Below are positions 50,681 through 60,033 of a DNA stretch of 64,000 nucleotides, one piece after another. This DNA comes from Actinomadura mexicana (lineage in GTDB: Bacteria; Actinomycetota; Actinomycetes; Streptosporangiales; Streptosporangiaceae): contig NZ_FZNP01000020.1 in assembly GCF_900188105.1 (NCBI RefSeq), forward strand, positions 62,001 through 126,000. Reading direction: 5' to 3'. Position numbers and translations under genes: made by a program. Within the stretch, counting starts at the first letter, position 1. Each line of letters begins with the position of its first letter. The notes beneath the pieces were generated by a model. The model saw nothing but the letters and a program-made list of their open reading frames with translations. It did not search any database and was not told the DNA's origin.

Positions 50681-50691
50681 GTATGGTATAC
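50681..50691. promoter_or_regulatory. Possible operator before the TetR-ABC exporter operon
   Basis: Short inverted repeat GTAT-GGT-ATAC in an AT-rich spacer 42 bases before the TetR start. Position and symmetry suit autoregulation by that TetR protein, but the match is short. Confidence 0.3.
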
Positions 50692-50732
50692 ATGGATATT
50701 GGAAGTTGAACGCTTGTATTGGCGGTGGGGGA

Positions 50733-51407
50733 ATGGCGAGGACCGGCCGGGCCGCGGGCCCGGCGCCCGAGGACCTGACGGCGCGGGCCAGGATCCGCGA
50801 CGCGGCGCTGCTGCAGTTCGCCGAGCACGGCATGAAGGGCGCGACGTTCCGCGGAATCGCCGAGGCCGCCGGGGTCTCGGTGGGCCTCGTCCAGCACCAC
50901 TTCGGCTCCAAGGAGGAACTGCGCGAGGCGTGCGACGCCTACGCCCTCGACACGGTCCTCGATCTCACCTCGACGGCCGCCGGCGAGGCGATGGGCGACC
51001 CGGGGATCCTGGCCGCGGCCGTCCGGGCGGACCTGCCCGTCCGGCGCTACCTGGCCCGCGCGCTCGTCGACGGCTCGGCGGCGGCGGGCCGCATGTTCGA
51101 CGACCTGGTCGGCGTGACGGAGCGGTACCTGGCCGATCCGCCGCCCGGCGTCGCGTCGCCCGCGACCCGCGACCCGCTGGCCTACTCCGCCGCGATCGTC
51201 GCGATGACGATCGGGATCGAGGTGCTGCACCAGCACCTCGGCCGGGTCCTCGGCACCGACACCTTCACCCCCCAGGGGTCGCTGCGGCTGCGCCGCGCCG
51301 TCCTCGAGATCTTCGACGACCGGCTGCTCGGCCGGGAGACCGCCGCGCGCGCCCACGCGGCGATGGACCGGTACGAGGCCAGCCTCCAGGGAGACAACGA
51401 TGAATGA
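50733..51407 (+). CDS. TetR family regulator of a drug ABC exporter
   Basis: 224 residues with an N-terminal helix-turn-helix (ALLQFAEHGMKGATFRGIAEAAGVSVGLVQHHFGSKEELREAC, about 25-70) and a helical ligand domain. ATG 50733 follows GGGGGA; a TTG at 50706 is an alternative. The end overlaps the ABC ATPase gene by 8 bases, forming a three-gene operon. The regulator most likely represses its own operon until the exported drug or metabolite binds. Confidence 0.88.
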   Translation: MARTGRAAGPAPEDLTARARIRDAALLQFAEHGMKGATFRGIAEAAGVSVGLVQHHFGSKEELREACDAYALDTVLDLTSTAAGEAMGDPGILAAAVRADLPVRRYLARALVDGSAAAGRMFDDLVGVTERYLADPPPGVASPATRDPLAYSAAIVAMTIGIEVLHQHLGRVLGTDTFTPQGSLRLRRAVLEIFDDRLLGRETAARAHAAMDRYEASLQGDNDE

Positions 51408-52302
51408 CGTCATCCGGGCCGAAGGCCTGGTCAAGGCGTTCGGCCGGACGCGCGCGCTCGACGGGCTCGATCTGCGCGTCGCGCCCGGCGAGGTGCACGG
51501 GTTCCTCGGCCCCAACGGCGCCGGGAAGTCCACGACCATCCGCGTCCTGCTCGGGCTGATGCGCGCCGACTCCGGCACCGCGAGCCTGCTCGGCGGCGAC
51601 CCGTGGCGCGACGCCACCGCCCTGCACCGCCGCATCGCCTACGTCCCGGGGGACGTCACGCTGTGGCCGAACCTGTCCGGCGGCGAGGTCATCGACCTGC
51701 TCGGGCGGCTGCGCGGCGGCCTCGACGTGAACCGGCGGGACGAACTGCTCGGCCGCTTCGAACTCGACCCGAAGAAGAAGGGCCGCGCCTACTCCAAGGG
51801 CAACCGGCAGAAGGTCGCCCTCGTCGCGGCGTTCGCGTCCGACGCGGAACTGCTCATCCTGGACGAGCCCACCTCCGGCCTCGACCCGCTCATGGAGGAG
51901 GTCTTCCAGGAGTGCGTGCGGGAGGAGAGGCGCGGCGGGCGCACCGTCCTGCTGTCCAGCCACATCCTCAACGAGGTCGAAGCGCTCTGCGACCGCGTCA
52001 CCATCATCCGCAAAGGCCGGACGGTCGAGACCGGCACGCTCGACGAGCTGCGGCACCTCACCCGCACGTCCGTTCGCGCCGAACTCGCCGCCGCCCCGGA
52101 CGGCGTCCCGCTACCGGGGGCGCACGACGTCCGCGTCGACGGCACCACCATCACGTTCGAGGTCGACACCCCCCAACTGGACTCCGCGCTCAAGGAGCTC
52201 ACCCGGATCGGCGTGCGGACCCTGACGAGCCGGCCGCCCACGCTCGAAGAGCTGTTCCTGCGCCACTACGAGGACGACCTCACCGGGAAGGCCGCCTCAT
52301 GA
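51400..52302 (+). CDS. ABC-2 type drug exporter ATP-binding protein
   Basis: 300 residues: Walker A GFLGPNGAGKSTT (about 38-50), signature YSKGNRQKVALV, Walker B LLILDEPTSGLDPLMEE and the H-loop SSHILNEVEALC. The YSKGNRQ form of the signature is typical of the subfamily that pairs with large two-half permeases of antibiotic exporters. The ATG lies inside the TetR gene, and the stop overlaps the permease start (ATGA). Confidence 0.92.
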   Translation: MNDVIRAEGLVKAFGRTRALDGLDLRVAPGEVHGFLGPNGAGKSTTIRVLLGLMRADSGTASLLGGDPWRDATALHRRIAYVPGDVTLWPNLSGGEVIDLLGRLRGGLDVNRRDELLGRFELDPKKKGRAYSKGNRQKVALVAAFASDAELLILDEPTSGLDPLMEEVFQECVREERRGGRTVLLSSHILNEVEALCDRVTIIRKGRTVETGTLDELRHLTRTSVRAELAAAPDGVPLPGAHDVRVDGTTITFEVDTPQLDSALKELTRIGVRTLTSRPPTLEELFLRHYEDDLTGKAAS

Positions 52303-53936
52303 CCGCCACCACCCTGCCCGCCCCCGCGCGCGCCGCCGGCCGCGGCGGCGGCCTCGCGGGCGCCGGCATGCTGCTGAAGATCTGGCTGCGCCGCGACCGC
52401 GTCATGATGCCGGCCTGGATCTACGGGCTGACCGCGCTCGTCTCCAGCACCGTCTACAGCCTCCAGCACGAGTACGACACCCCGGCGGCGCTCGCGAGCT
52501 TCGCGCGCGGCATCAACGACAACCCGTCCACGCGGGCGCTCTACGGGCCCGTCCTGAACGACGGCAGCGTCGCGGGGCTCAGCGCGTGGCGGGTCGGCGC
52601 GACCGGCGCCGCGCTCACCGCGGTGATGTGCGTCCTGCTGGTCGTCCGGCACACGCGCGCCGAGGAGGAGGCCGGCCGGCTGGAACTGGTCGGCGCCGCG
52701 GCCGTCGGGCGCCGCGCGCCGCTCACCGCGGCGCTCCTCACCGCCGTGACCGCCGCCGGGACCCTGGCCGCCGCGGCCGCGCTCGTCATGATCCTCTTCG
52801 GGCTGCCGGCGGCCGGTTCGGTCGCGTTCGGGCTGTCCTGGTTCGGCGCCGGGCTGGTGTTCTCCGGCGTCGCGGCGCTCACCGCCCAGCTCGCCGAGAC
52901 CTCGCGCCTGGCCAACGGCCTGGCGTTCGCCGTCCTCGGCGTGTCCTACCTGCTGCGCGGCGTGGCCGACGCGGGCTCGGCGCACTGGCTGTCGTGGCTG
53001 TCGCCGATCGGCTGGGCGCAGCGCGTCCGCCCGTGCGCGGACGAGCAGTGGGCCGTCCTGCTGCTTCCCCTCGCCGCGTTCGTGCTGCTGGTCGCCGCCG
53101 CCTACCTGCTGACCGAGCGCCGCGACCTCGGCGCCGGGATCCTCGCTCCGTCCCTCGGCCCCGCGCACGCCCCGCCGTCCCTGCGCGGCCCGTTCACCCT
53201 GTGGTGGCGGCTGCAGCGCGGCACGCTGCTCGGCTGGACCGCCGGGTTCCTGGTGTACGGGCTGGCGATCGGCGGCGTCGCGGACGGCGTCGACGACCTG
53301 GTCAACGGCAGCGACGCCGTCCTGGACGACATCCGCAAGATGGGCGGCCGGCAGGACGTCGCGGACGCGTTCCTCGCCACGGCCATGGGCCTCATGGCGC
53401 TGTTCACCGCCGCCTACGCGGTGCAGAGCCTCCTGCGGCTGCGCGCCGAGGAGAGCGGCGGGCGCCTGGAACCCGTCCTCGCGACCGCCGTCGGCCGCAC
53501 CCGCTGGGCCGTGGCCGCCCTGGCGAACACCGCCGCGGGGACGGTGGTCATGCTCACCGCCACCGGCCTGGCCGTGGGCCTGGTCCACGGCGCCCGATCG
53601 GACGACCTGGCGGGCCAGCTCCCCCGCCAGCTCGGCGCGGCACTGGCCCAGCTCCCGTCGGTCTGGGTCGTCGCCGCCGCGGCGTTCCTGCTGTTCGGCG
53701 CCCTCCCCCGCGCGGCGTCCGCCGGATGGGGCGTCCTCGCCGTCTTCCTGCTCCTCGGCCAGGTGGGACCGCTGCTGGGCCTCCCGCAGGCGGTCATGGA
53801 CCTATCCCCCTTCACCCACACCCCGAAGCTGCCCGGCGGCGACGCCGATCCGCTTCCCCTCCTCGCGCTCACCGCGGTGGCGGCCGGACTGGCCGCGGCC
53901 GGACTCGCCGCCTTCCGCCGCCGCGACGTCACCTGA
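52299..53936 (+). CDS. ABC exporter permease (polyketide-antibiotic exporter type)
   Basis: 545-residue membrane protein with about twelve hydrophobic segments in two similar halves. Each half has the pattern R-EEE-GRLELV..AVGRR / R-EESGGRLEPVLATAVGRTRW, the mark of the exporter-of-polyketide-antibiotics family. The start ATG 52299 overlaps the ATPase stop. A very stable hairpin follows the stop by 16 bases. The exported compound is unknown; no antibiotic genes are adjacent. Confidence 0.9.
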   Translation: MTATTLPAPARAAGRGGGLAGAGMLLKIWLRRDRVMMPAWIYGLTALVSSTVYSLQHEYDTPAALASFARGINDNPSTRALYGPVLNDGSVAGLSAWRVGATGAALTAVMCVLLVVRHTRAEEEAGRLELVGAAAVGRRAPLTAALLTAVTAAGTLAAAAALVMILFGLPAAGSVAFGLSWFGAGLVFSGVAALTAQLAETSRLANGLAFAVLGVSYLLRGVADAGSAHWLSWLSPIGWAQRVRPCADEQWAVLLLPLAAFVLLVAAAYLLTERRDLGAGILAPSLGPAHAPPSLRGPFTLWWRLQRGTLLGWTAGFLVYGLAIGGVADGVDDLVNGSDAVLDDIRKMGGRQDVADAFLATAMGLMALFTAAYAVQSLLRLRAEESGGRLEPVLATAVGRTRWAVAALANTAAGTVVMLTATGLAVGLVHGARSDDLAGQLPRQLGAALAQLPSVWVVAAAAFLLFGALPRAASAGWGVLAVFLLLGQVGPLLGLPQAVMDLSPFTHTPKLPGGDADPLPLLALTAVAAGLAAAGLAAFRRRDVT

Positions 53937-53951
53937 TCCCCGCCCCTCCGG

Positions 53952-53995
53952 GCGGGTTCCCGGGCGGGCACCGGCAGACCCGCCCGGGAACCCGC
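53952..53995 (+). terminator. Rho-independent-like terminator of the exporter operon
   Basis: Perfect 17-base-pair stem GCGGGTTCCCGGGCGGG / CCCGCCCGGGAACCCGC with a 10-base loop. It begins 16 bases after the permease stop codon; there is no T-run. Confidence 0.82.
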
Positions 53996-54051
53996 ATGAC
54001 CTCCCCTTTCACGGGTACTCCGCAATCTTGCGACTACGGGAGGTGATCGTC

Positions 54052-54447
54052 ATGTCCTTCGGAGCCGGCGAGACGCCGGAGGGAACCCCCATCGATCCGC
54101 TGCGGGTCCGCAGCGACCTCCGCGGCCCCTGCCTGCTGGTAGAGGCGGAGGGGGAGCTCACGATCCTGACGGCCGGCGCGCTGCGCGAGCACGTCCTGGC
54201 CGACATGCGGGCCATGAGCGGACCGCCGCTGATCGTCCTGGACGTCGGCGAGGTGAGCTTCTGCGACTCCTCGGGACTGAACGCGATGATCACCCTGTGG
54301 AAGGCCGCGCACGCCGCCGGGGGCGAGTTCGTCCTGGCCCGGCCGGAGCGCCGGTTCCGCACGATCATCGAACGCAGCGGCCTGGACCGGCACCTCATCG
54401 CCCACCCGACCACCGAGCAGGCCCTGGACGCGCTCTCCGCCCGCTGA
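54052..54447 (+). CDS. STAS-domain anti-sigma factor antagonist
   Basis: 131-residue STAS protein of the SpoIIAA/RsbV group: VEAEGELTILTAGALREHVLADM, LIVLDVGEVSFCDSSGLNAMITLWKAA and FRTIIERSGLDRHLIAHPTTEQAL. The phosphorylatable serine lies in DSSG. ATG 54052 is preceded by an almost perfect GGAGGTGATC. No kinase/anti-sigma partner gene is adjacent; the nearest is the HATPase at 30495. Confidence 0.9.
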   Translation: MSFGAGETPEGTPIDPLRVRSDLRGPCLLVEAEGELTILTAGALREHVLADMRAMSGPPLIVLDVGEVSFCDSSGLNAMITLWKAAHAAGGEFVLARPERRFRTIIERSGLDRHLIAHPTTEQALDALSAR

Positions 54448-54670
54448 ACCCCCGTCCGCGCCCTTGCCCTCACCCCAACACGTTCGTACAGGATCCGTAT
54501 CGTCTCACCGACGCCGAGAGACGCCGCTACCCACGCGCTGAACCCCGAGGCCTACCTCGGCGTGCGGCTCGTCCCCGCCGCGCCCCCGGCCCCGCTGCGC
54601 CGCTCCCCCGTCGCCGCCCGCGCCATCGGCTCGGTCAGGCGGGCGCGCGGCGGCTAGAGTCGGCCGCACG
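54448..54670. other. Spacer with a possible gene remnant
   Basis: 223 bases. One plus-strand frame ending at the TAG at 54654-54656 reads THALNPEAYLGVRLVP and a Pro/Ala/Arg tail, which looks like a coding remnant of unknown origin, but no start or family could be assigned. Confidence 0.3.
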
Positions 54671-55300
54671 ATGACGAGCGACGACGAGCTCCTGCGGAGC
54701 CTGCTCACCGGCGGCCCGGAGGGCGAGCCGCGGACCGACCGCATACTGGACGCCGCCCTGCGCTCCTTCGAGACCTACGGGCCGCGCCGCACCACCATGG
54801 ACGACGTCGCGCGCGAGTCCGGCCTCGGCCGCGCCACGATCTACCGCCGCTTCCCCACCAAGGGCGACCTCGCCACCGGTGTGCTGCTGCGGGAGGCGCG
54901 GCGCTTCTTCGCCGAGCTGGACGAGGCCGTCGCCGCGCTGCCCACCCTGGAGGAGCGCCTCGTCGAGGGGTTCGCCGTCACCCTGCGCATCAGCCGCGAG
55001 CAGCGGCTCATGACCCGCCTCATGGTCGTCGAGCCCGAGCTGTTCCTGCCGCACGCCACGGTGAGGGCCGCGCCCCTGCTCGCCGCCGCCCGCGGCTACC
55101 TGGCCGGACGGCTGCGGACCGCGCAGCGCCTCGGCGCCGCCCCGGCGGACGTCGACCCGGAGGTCGTCGCGGAGATCCTGGTCCGCCTCACGCACTCCCT
55201 CGTGCTCACCCCGGACGGCCACATCCCCCTCGACGACGCGGGGGCCCGCGACTTCGCCCGCCGCTACCTCCTGCCGATCGTCCGCAACGCCCCCTCCTGA
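54671..55300 (+). CDS. TetR family transcriptional regulator
   Basis: 209 residues. Helix-turn-helix at about 22-65: ILDAALRSFETYGPRRTTMDDVARESGLGRATIYRRFPTKGDLATGVL. The C-terminal domain is helical with no recognised ligand motif. It is a stand-alone gene, convergent with the histidine-kinase gene 22 bases away, and its target is unknown. No ribosome site is obvious before ATG 54671, so the transcript may be leaderless. Confidence 0.85.
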   Translation: MTSDDELLRSLLTGGPEGEPRTDRILDAALRSFETYGPRRTTMDDVARESGLGRATIYRRFPTKGDLATGVLLREARRFFAELDEAVAALPTLEERLVEGFAVTLRISREQRLMTRLMVVEPELFLPHATVRAAPLLAAARGYLAGRLRTAQRLGAAPADVDPEVVAEILVRLTHSLVLTPDGHIPLDDAGARDFARRYLLPIVRNAPS

Positions 55301-55322
55301 GCGCGCGACGCGGTCGGGGAAC

Positions 55323-57089
55323 TCAGGCACCGTCTCCGGACGGGAGGACGATGCGGACCGCGGTGCCCTCCCCCGGCGGGCTCTCGACGGTGACCCGGCC
55401 GCGCAGGGCGCGGACGCGGTCGGTGAGGCCCGCCAGGCCGCCGCCCGGGTCCGGGGCGGCACCGCCGACGCCGTCGTCGCGGACCTCGGCGACGATCCCG
55501 TCCGGCCCCGGGCGGACGGTCAGGTGGACCGCGTCGGCCCGGGCGTGCTTGACGGCGTTGGTGAGGGCCTCGCAGAGCGCGAAGTAGAGCGTCGACTCGA
55601 TCTCGGGCGGGAACCGGGCCGCGGGCATGTCGAGATGGACGGGCACGGCCGTGCGGGTGGCGACCAGTTCCATCGCCGGGGCCAGCCCGGCGTCGGCGAG
55701 GATCGCCGGGTGCATGCCGCGGGCCAGGGCCTCCAGCTCGGCGACCGCCTCGGCCAGCTCGCGGCGGCAGGTCCCGGCATGCTCGCGGGCCCGCGGGTCG
55801 GCCGCCGCGTCCTCCAGCCGGGCGAGCATTTCCTCCAGTGCGTGGAGCCGCTGCTGGGCGCTGTGCTTCAGGTCGGCGGCGAGCCGCTCGCGCTCGGCCG
55901 CCTGGATGCGCACCAGGCGCTCGCGCGCCTCGCGCGCCCGCTCCAGATTGGCCTGCGCGGCGGCCTGGAGCCGGACGGTCTCCAGCGCGCGGCCGCCCGC
56001 GACCAGCGCCGCCTCGACGAGCGGCTCGTGGTCGCGGAGCGCGGCGGCGAGGTCGACGGTGGCGAGGGGTTCGCCGCCGGACGTGCGGACCTCGTGCCGC
56101 CAGCGTCCCGCCGCACCTCCCGGGGCGTCGCGCATGGTGCGGCCGTCCACGTCGACGTAGCCGCCGTCCGCCCACATCCACAGGTCGAGGGCGCCGTCGC
56201 CCAGGACGCTGCGGAGCGCGCCGCGGACGCGCGCCACCGAGACCGGGGCGACGAGCAGGCGCTGCATCCGCTCGGCGACGGTCAGCTCGGCCAGCCGGGC
56301 GCGCAGCGCGGTGCCGAGGAACGCCAGCGGCAGCACCGTGGCGAAGACCCCCTGGAAGAGGTAGACGTCGAGCACGTCCGCCAGGTCCGCGTCGCTGCCG
56401 ATGAGCTTGCTCTGGACCGCCAGGGCGCCGGTGACGCCGAACGTCACGGCGACCGCGACGGGAACGGTGAGCGCGCGGTCCAACCGCCCCGTGCGCGGCA
56501 GGCGGGCCACCAGGATCACCACGAGGGCGCCGGCCAGCACCGTCATCGCGCCGGCCAGGCCCCGCTGGACGCAGTGGAACGCCTCGTGCTCGGGACGCAG
56601 CGCCGGCCAGGTCACCGACGACGCGAAGCCGTTCCAGGCCGGACGGGAGAGGGCGCACAGCAGCGCCTGCCCGCCGACCATGATCACAACCGCGGCGGCG
56701 GTCCACGGCTTCGCGGCGGCGCCCTCCAGCCGCCCGGCCGGGTACAGCAGCACGCCGATGCCGATGGCGAGGAAGAACGCCGACTGGGCGAACACCGACA
56801 CCAGCGGCGCCGCGCCGGTGTTCCAGGCCGCCGCCCAGGTGACGGCCCACGCCGCGGCGGCGGCGACGAACGCCGCGCCGGTGCGCCGGCCGGTGCGCCC
56901 CGCCGCGAGCAGCCCGCCCGCGACGGCGAACCCGCCGCAGCAGACCAGGGTGACGGCGGCGGCGACGGGCTGGGCGCGCCAGTGCGGCCAGCCGCAGGCC
57001 AGCGCCGCGGCCGCGACCGCCGCGCCCGCGGCCAGGGCGCGGCGGACCCGCGCGCCGAGCCACGGCGGCCACCGGGGGACGGGCCTCAC
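55323..57089 (-). CDS. NarL-class sensor histidine kinase lacking the usual phospho-His
   Basis: 588 residues. The N-terminal half has about eight membrane segments (LACGWPHWRAQPVAAAVTLV... onward) and the C-terminal half a HisKA_3-HATPase. ATP-binding boxes are intact: N box EALTNAVKHA (about 511), G1 RDDGVGG and G2 GGGLAGL. The phospho-acceptor motif, normally LHDGAQQRL, reads LKHSAQQRL (about 408): Lys stands where His should be, with a His one place later. It is a paralogue of the kinase at 58056-59885, with the same membrane plan and linker. GTG start 57089 has AAGGAG upstream. It has no response regulator of its own; the nearest lies directly upstream on the same strand. It may phosphorylate the paralogue in trans. 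Confidence 0.88.
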   Translation of the reverse strand: MRPVPRWPPWLGARVRRALAAGAAVAAAALACGWPHWRAQPVAAAVTLVCCGGFAVAGGLLAAGRTGRRTGAAFVAAAAAWAVTWAAAWNTGAAPLVSVFAQSAFFLAIGIGVLLYPAGRLEGAAAKPWTAAAVVIMVGGQALLCALSRPAWNGFASSVTWPALRPEHEAFHCVQRGLAGAMTVLAGALVVILVARLPRTGRLDRALTVPVAVAVTFGVTGALAVQSKLIGSDADLADVLDVYLFQGVFATVLPLAFLGTALRARLAELTVAERMQRLLVAPVSVARVRGALRSVLGDGALDLWMWADGGYVDVDGRTMRDAPGGAAGRWRHEVRTSGGEPLATVDLAAALRDHEPLVEAALVAGGRALETVRLQAAAQANLERAREARERLVRIQAAERERLAADLKHSAQQRLHALEEMLARLEDAAADPRAREHAGTCRRELAEAVAELEALARGMHPAILADAGLAPAMELVATRTAVPVHLDMPAARFPPEIESTLYFALCEALTNAVKHARADAVHLTVRPGPDGIVAEVRDDGVGGAAPDPGGGLAGLTDRVRALRGRVTVESPPGEGTAVRIVLPSGDGA

Positions 57090-57323
57090 CGCGCTCCTTC
57101 CTTGTCGTCCCGGGAAACCACCGGCCGGGAAGCGGGTTTTCCCGGATGTGCGCGCCGGGCGGCGCCGGGAGCATGGGAACGTGCTGGAACGGCCGCGTCG
57201 CGAGCCCGGGTACGGGCCCGTGGCGCCTCGCGGTGGCGTGCGGGGGCCACCACCGGGGTCACCTGACGCGACCGGACTCGCACAGTCAGTTTTCCCCACC
57301 GCCGCCCTGCGGCGCGAGGGTCT

Positions 57324-57342
57324 GTTACCCGATCGATGCGCG
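57324..57342 (-). promoter_or_regulatory. Shared upstream element of the kinase genes (copy 1)
   Basis: GTTACCCGATCGATGCGCG, 235 bases before the first kinase gene. The same 19 bases with one change occur before the second kinase gene at 60034-60052. Read on the gene strand it ends in GGGTAAC, so it may combine a regulator site (CATCGATCGG) with a -10 element. Nothing else is recognised in the 57090-57390 spacer. Confidence 0.5.
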
Positions 57343-57390
57343 GGACGCGGGTGGACGCGGTGACCGCTGTCCCGGGGTGTCCGGTTGTGG

Positions 57391-58065
57391 TCAGCGGGTC
57401 TCGGCGGCGCGCAGCCACGTCAGGACGGCGAGCACGCGCTTGTTGCTGTCCTGGGGACCGGGCGGCCCGCCGGGCGTGGTGATCTTCAGCTTGGCGAAGA
57501 TGGCCCGCACGTGGTCCTCGACCGTCCGGGCGGACAGGTGCAGCCGCTTGCCGATGCCTGCGTTGGAGTGCCCCTCCGCCATCAGCCCCAGGACCTCCCG
57601 CTCGCGCCCCGACAGCCGGGACAGCTCCTGCTCGCGGTGCCGCGCCTCGACCAGCCTGGTCACCACGTCGGGGTCGATGACGACCTCGCCGCGGATGACC
57701 CGCTCCAGCGCCGAACGCAGGTTCTCCACGTCCGTCACGTGGTCTTTCAGCAGGTACCCGACCCCGCGCGGCCTGCCGCGGAACAGCTCCATCGCCTGCG
57801 GGGTCTCGTTGAAGGCCGACAGGACCAGGACGCCGAGGCCGGGGTGGCGCTCCAGGAGCCGGCGCGCCGCGACGACGCCCTCGTTGGTGAACGTGGGCGG
57901 CATGTGCAGGTCGACGATGGCGACGTCGGGCGGATCGTCGGCGACGCGGGCCAGCAGTTCCTCGCCGGAGCCGGCGGACGCCACCACGTCGATCCCGACC
58001 GTGGTGAGGAGGGTGACCAGAGCCTGCCGGAAGATCCCGCTGTCCTCCGCCACGGCTACTCGCAT
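57391..58065 (-). CDS. NarL/FixJ-family response regulator
   Basis: 224 residues. Receiver domain 1-120 with acidic pair Glu7-Asp8, phosphorylation site Asp52 in VAIVDLHMPP and Lys in VGYLLKDHV. LuxR-type helix-turn-helix at about 148-205: LSGREREVLGLMAEGHSNAGIGKRLHLSARTVEDHVRAIFAKL. The ATG at 58065 lies inside the end of the second kinase gene (10-base overlap), marking that kinase as its direct partner. It may also take phosphate from the first kinase through the second. Confidence 0.93.
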   Translation of the reverse strand: MRVAVAEDSGIFRQALVTLLTTVGIDVVASAGSGEELLARVADDPPDVAIVDLHMPPTFTNEGVVAARRLLERHPGLGVLVLSAFNETPQAMELFRGRPRGVGYLLKDHVTDVENLRSALERVIRGEVVIDPDVVTRLVEARHREQELSRLSGREREVLGLMAEGHSNAGIGKRLHLSARTVEDHVRAIFAKLKITTPGGPPGPQDSNKRVLAVLTWLRAAETR

Positions 58066-59885
58066 GGAAGGTCCATCCTTACCGTCATGCCCGCGCGGGG
58101 GCCGCCGCCGACTTCCATCTCGCCGCGCAGCGCCTTGATCCGGCCGGACGGACCGGCGAGATCGGCGGCAGGGTCTGCCTGGCGGGCACCGTCGAGCCCG
58201 ACCTCGGCGACCGCCCGCCCGCCCTCCTCGCCGACCCACACGGAGATCCGGGTGGCACGCGCGCGCTCGACAGCGTACGACAGCGTCTCGCACAGCGCGG
58301 AGTAAAGCGTGGACTCGATCTCGCGGGAGAACCGGCGCGGAGTGACGTCGAGCGCGACCCGGGTGCCGAGCCGCTCGGCGACGACCTCCAGCGCCGGGCC
58401 GAGGCCGTGCTGGACGAGCAGCGCCGGCTGCACCTCTCTGGCCAGCGTCCGCAACTGGGCGAGGGCCTCCTTCAGCTCGGCGCGGCAGGCGCGGGCGTGC
58501 TCCTTGACCGCCGGGTCGCCGGTGACGGCCTCCAGCGTGCCGAGCATCGCGCCGAGCGCCAGCAGCCGCTGCTGCGCGCCGTCGTGCAGGTCGCGGGCGA
58601 GCCGCTCACGCTCGGCGGTCTCGGCCCGCACGAGGCGCCGGTAGGCGGCCCTGACCTGTTCGAGGCCCGCCTGCACGCCGGCCTGCAGCCGCGCGGTCTC
58701 CAGCGCCCGGCCGCCCGCGACGAGCGCGGCCTCCACGAGGGAGCCGTGGTCGCGCAGCGCGCCGCCGAGCTCGACGACCGCGAGCGGCTCCCCGGCGGCG
58801 CCGCGCACCCGGTGCCGCCAGCGCCCGCCCTCGCCCATGGCCCCGTCCTCCGCCGGGCCGTCCGCGCCGCCGGCCTCCGGGCCGCCGGCCTCCGGGCCCA
58901 CGTCGACGGGGCGCCCGGCGGTGTCGACGTAGACGCCCTCCGTCGGCGCCCAGAACCACAGCTCCAGGGTCGGGTCGTGCAGGACGTCGCGCAGCGCGTC
59001 GCGGACCCGCTCCACCGACACCGGGGCGGTCAGCCGGAGCATCCGCCCCGCGACGGTCAGCTCGGCGATGCGGACCCGCAGCCCGGACGCCAGCAGCGTC
59101 AGCGGGACGAGCACGACGACCGCGCCCTGGATCACGTAGACGTGCAGCAGGTCGTCCAGCGGGATCGACGCCTCCATGATCGGCTTCTGCGTGAAGGCCG
59201 CCGAGATGCCGACGAACCCGATCGCGACCGTCACGGGCAGGGCGAGCAGGCGCCGCAACCGGCCCATCCGCGGCAGCCGCAGCAGGAGGACGACGGCGAA
59301 CGACAGGGCGAGGAGGAGGTACAGGGCGGCGGAGACCTGGAGGACGACCTTGAAGGTCTCCAGGTCGGGGTAGAGGGCGGGCCACCACACCGACTCGCCC
59401 CGGAACGCGGCCCACTCCGGCTCGGACGTGACCCACAGCGCCGTGGGGCAGCCCCACAGGACCAGGCACGCCATGACCGTCCAGATCCGGTCTCCCAGGT
59501 ACTCCAGCCGGCCGCCCGGGTAGAGCAGGACGCCGACGGCGAGCGCGAGGTAGAAGTCGGCCTGGGCGTAGGGCGACATGATGGGCCCGAAGGTCGCGTC
59601 CCAGCTCGCGGCCCAGTTGACCGCCCAGAACACCGACGCGGCCGCGAACAGCAGCCCGGTGCGGCGGGTCCGCGGCCCGGTCGCGAGCAGGACGCCCACC
59701 ACGGCGATGGCGGCGCAGCTGACCAGCGTGGTCGCGGCGGCGGCCGGATGGTCCCGCCAGTACGGCCAGCCCGCGAGGAGCGCCAGCCCCGCGACCGCCG
59801 CCCCGGCGACGAGGGCGCGCCTCGTCTCCGTCCCGAACCACGGGGGCGACCTGCGCCTGCGTGGCGCGGAAATCACCACGACCAT
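58056..59885 (-). CDS. NarL-class sensor histidine kinase with degenerate ATP-binding domain
   Basis: About 609 residues with a membrane N-terminal half like its paralogue (LAGWPYWRDHPAAAATTLVS). The phospho-acceptor region is canonical: ERLARDLHDGAQQRLLALGAML (about 433). The ATP-binding boxes are not: the N box reads ETLSYAVERA (Asn replaced by Tyr, about 536), G1 reads GLDGARQ and G2 DLAGPSGR. ATP hydrolysis by itself is therefore doubtful, while it can still accept phosphate. Start is uncertain: ATG 59885 is used here, GTG 59879 has a better-spaced GGAAAGG, and ATG 59894 is also possible. It overlaps the response regulator gene. The second shared upstream element is at 60034. Confidence 0.86.
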   Translation of the reverse strand: MVVVISAPRRRRSPPWFGTETRRALVAGAAVAGLALLAGWPYWRDHPAAAATTLVSCAAIAVVGVLLATGPRTRRTGLLFAAASVFWAVNWAASWDATFGPIMSPYAQADFYLALAVGVLLYPGGRLEYLGDRIWTVMACLVLWGCPTALWVTSEPEWAAFRGESVWWPALYPDLETFKVVLQVSAALYLLLALSFAVVLLLRLPRMGRLRRLLALPVTVAIGFVGISAAFTQKPIMEASIPLDDLLHVYVIQGAVVVLVPLTLLASGLRVRIAELTVAGRMLRLTAPVSVERVRDALRDVLHDPTLELWFWAPTEGVYVDTAGRPVDVGPEAGGPEAGGADGPAEDGAMGEGGRWRHRVRGAAGEPLAVVELGGALRDHGSLVEAALVAGGRALETARLQAGVQAGLEQVRAAYRRLVRAETAERERLARDLHDGAQQRLLALGAMLGTLEAVTGDPAVKEHARACRAELKEALAQLRTLAREVQPALLVQHGLGPALEVVAERLGTRVALDVTPRRFSREIESTLYSALCETLSYAVERARATRISVWVGEEGGRAVAEVGLDGARQADPAADLAGPSGRIKALRGEMEVGGGPRAGMTVRMDLPCE

Positions 59886-60033
59886 CCTTTCCATGCTGGG
59901 ACCTCGGCCCGCGTCCCGCCACCGCGAACCCACGGGACGCGGGTCCGTGGTTTCCCGGGGCCGCGACGGCCGTGCGCCGCCCCCGGCGGGCGCACCGGCA
60001 TCCTCCCGACTCGGGGCGCGTTCCCGAAGGGGC

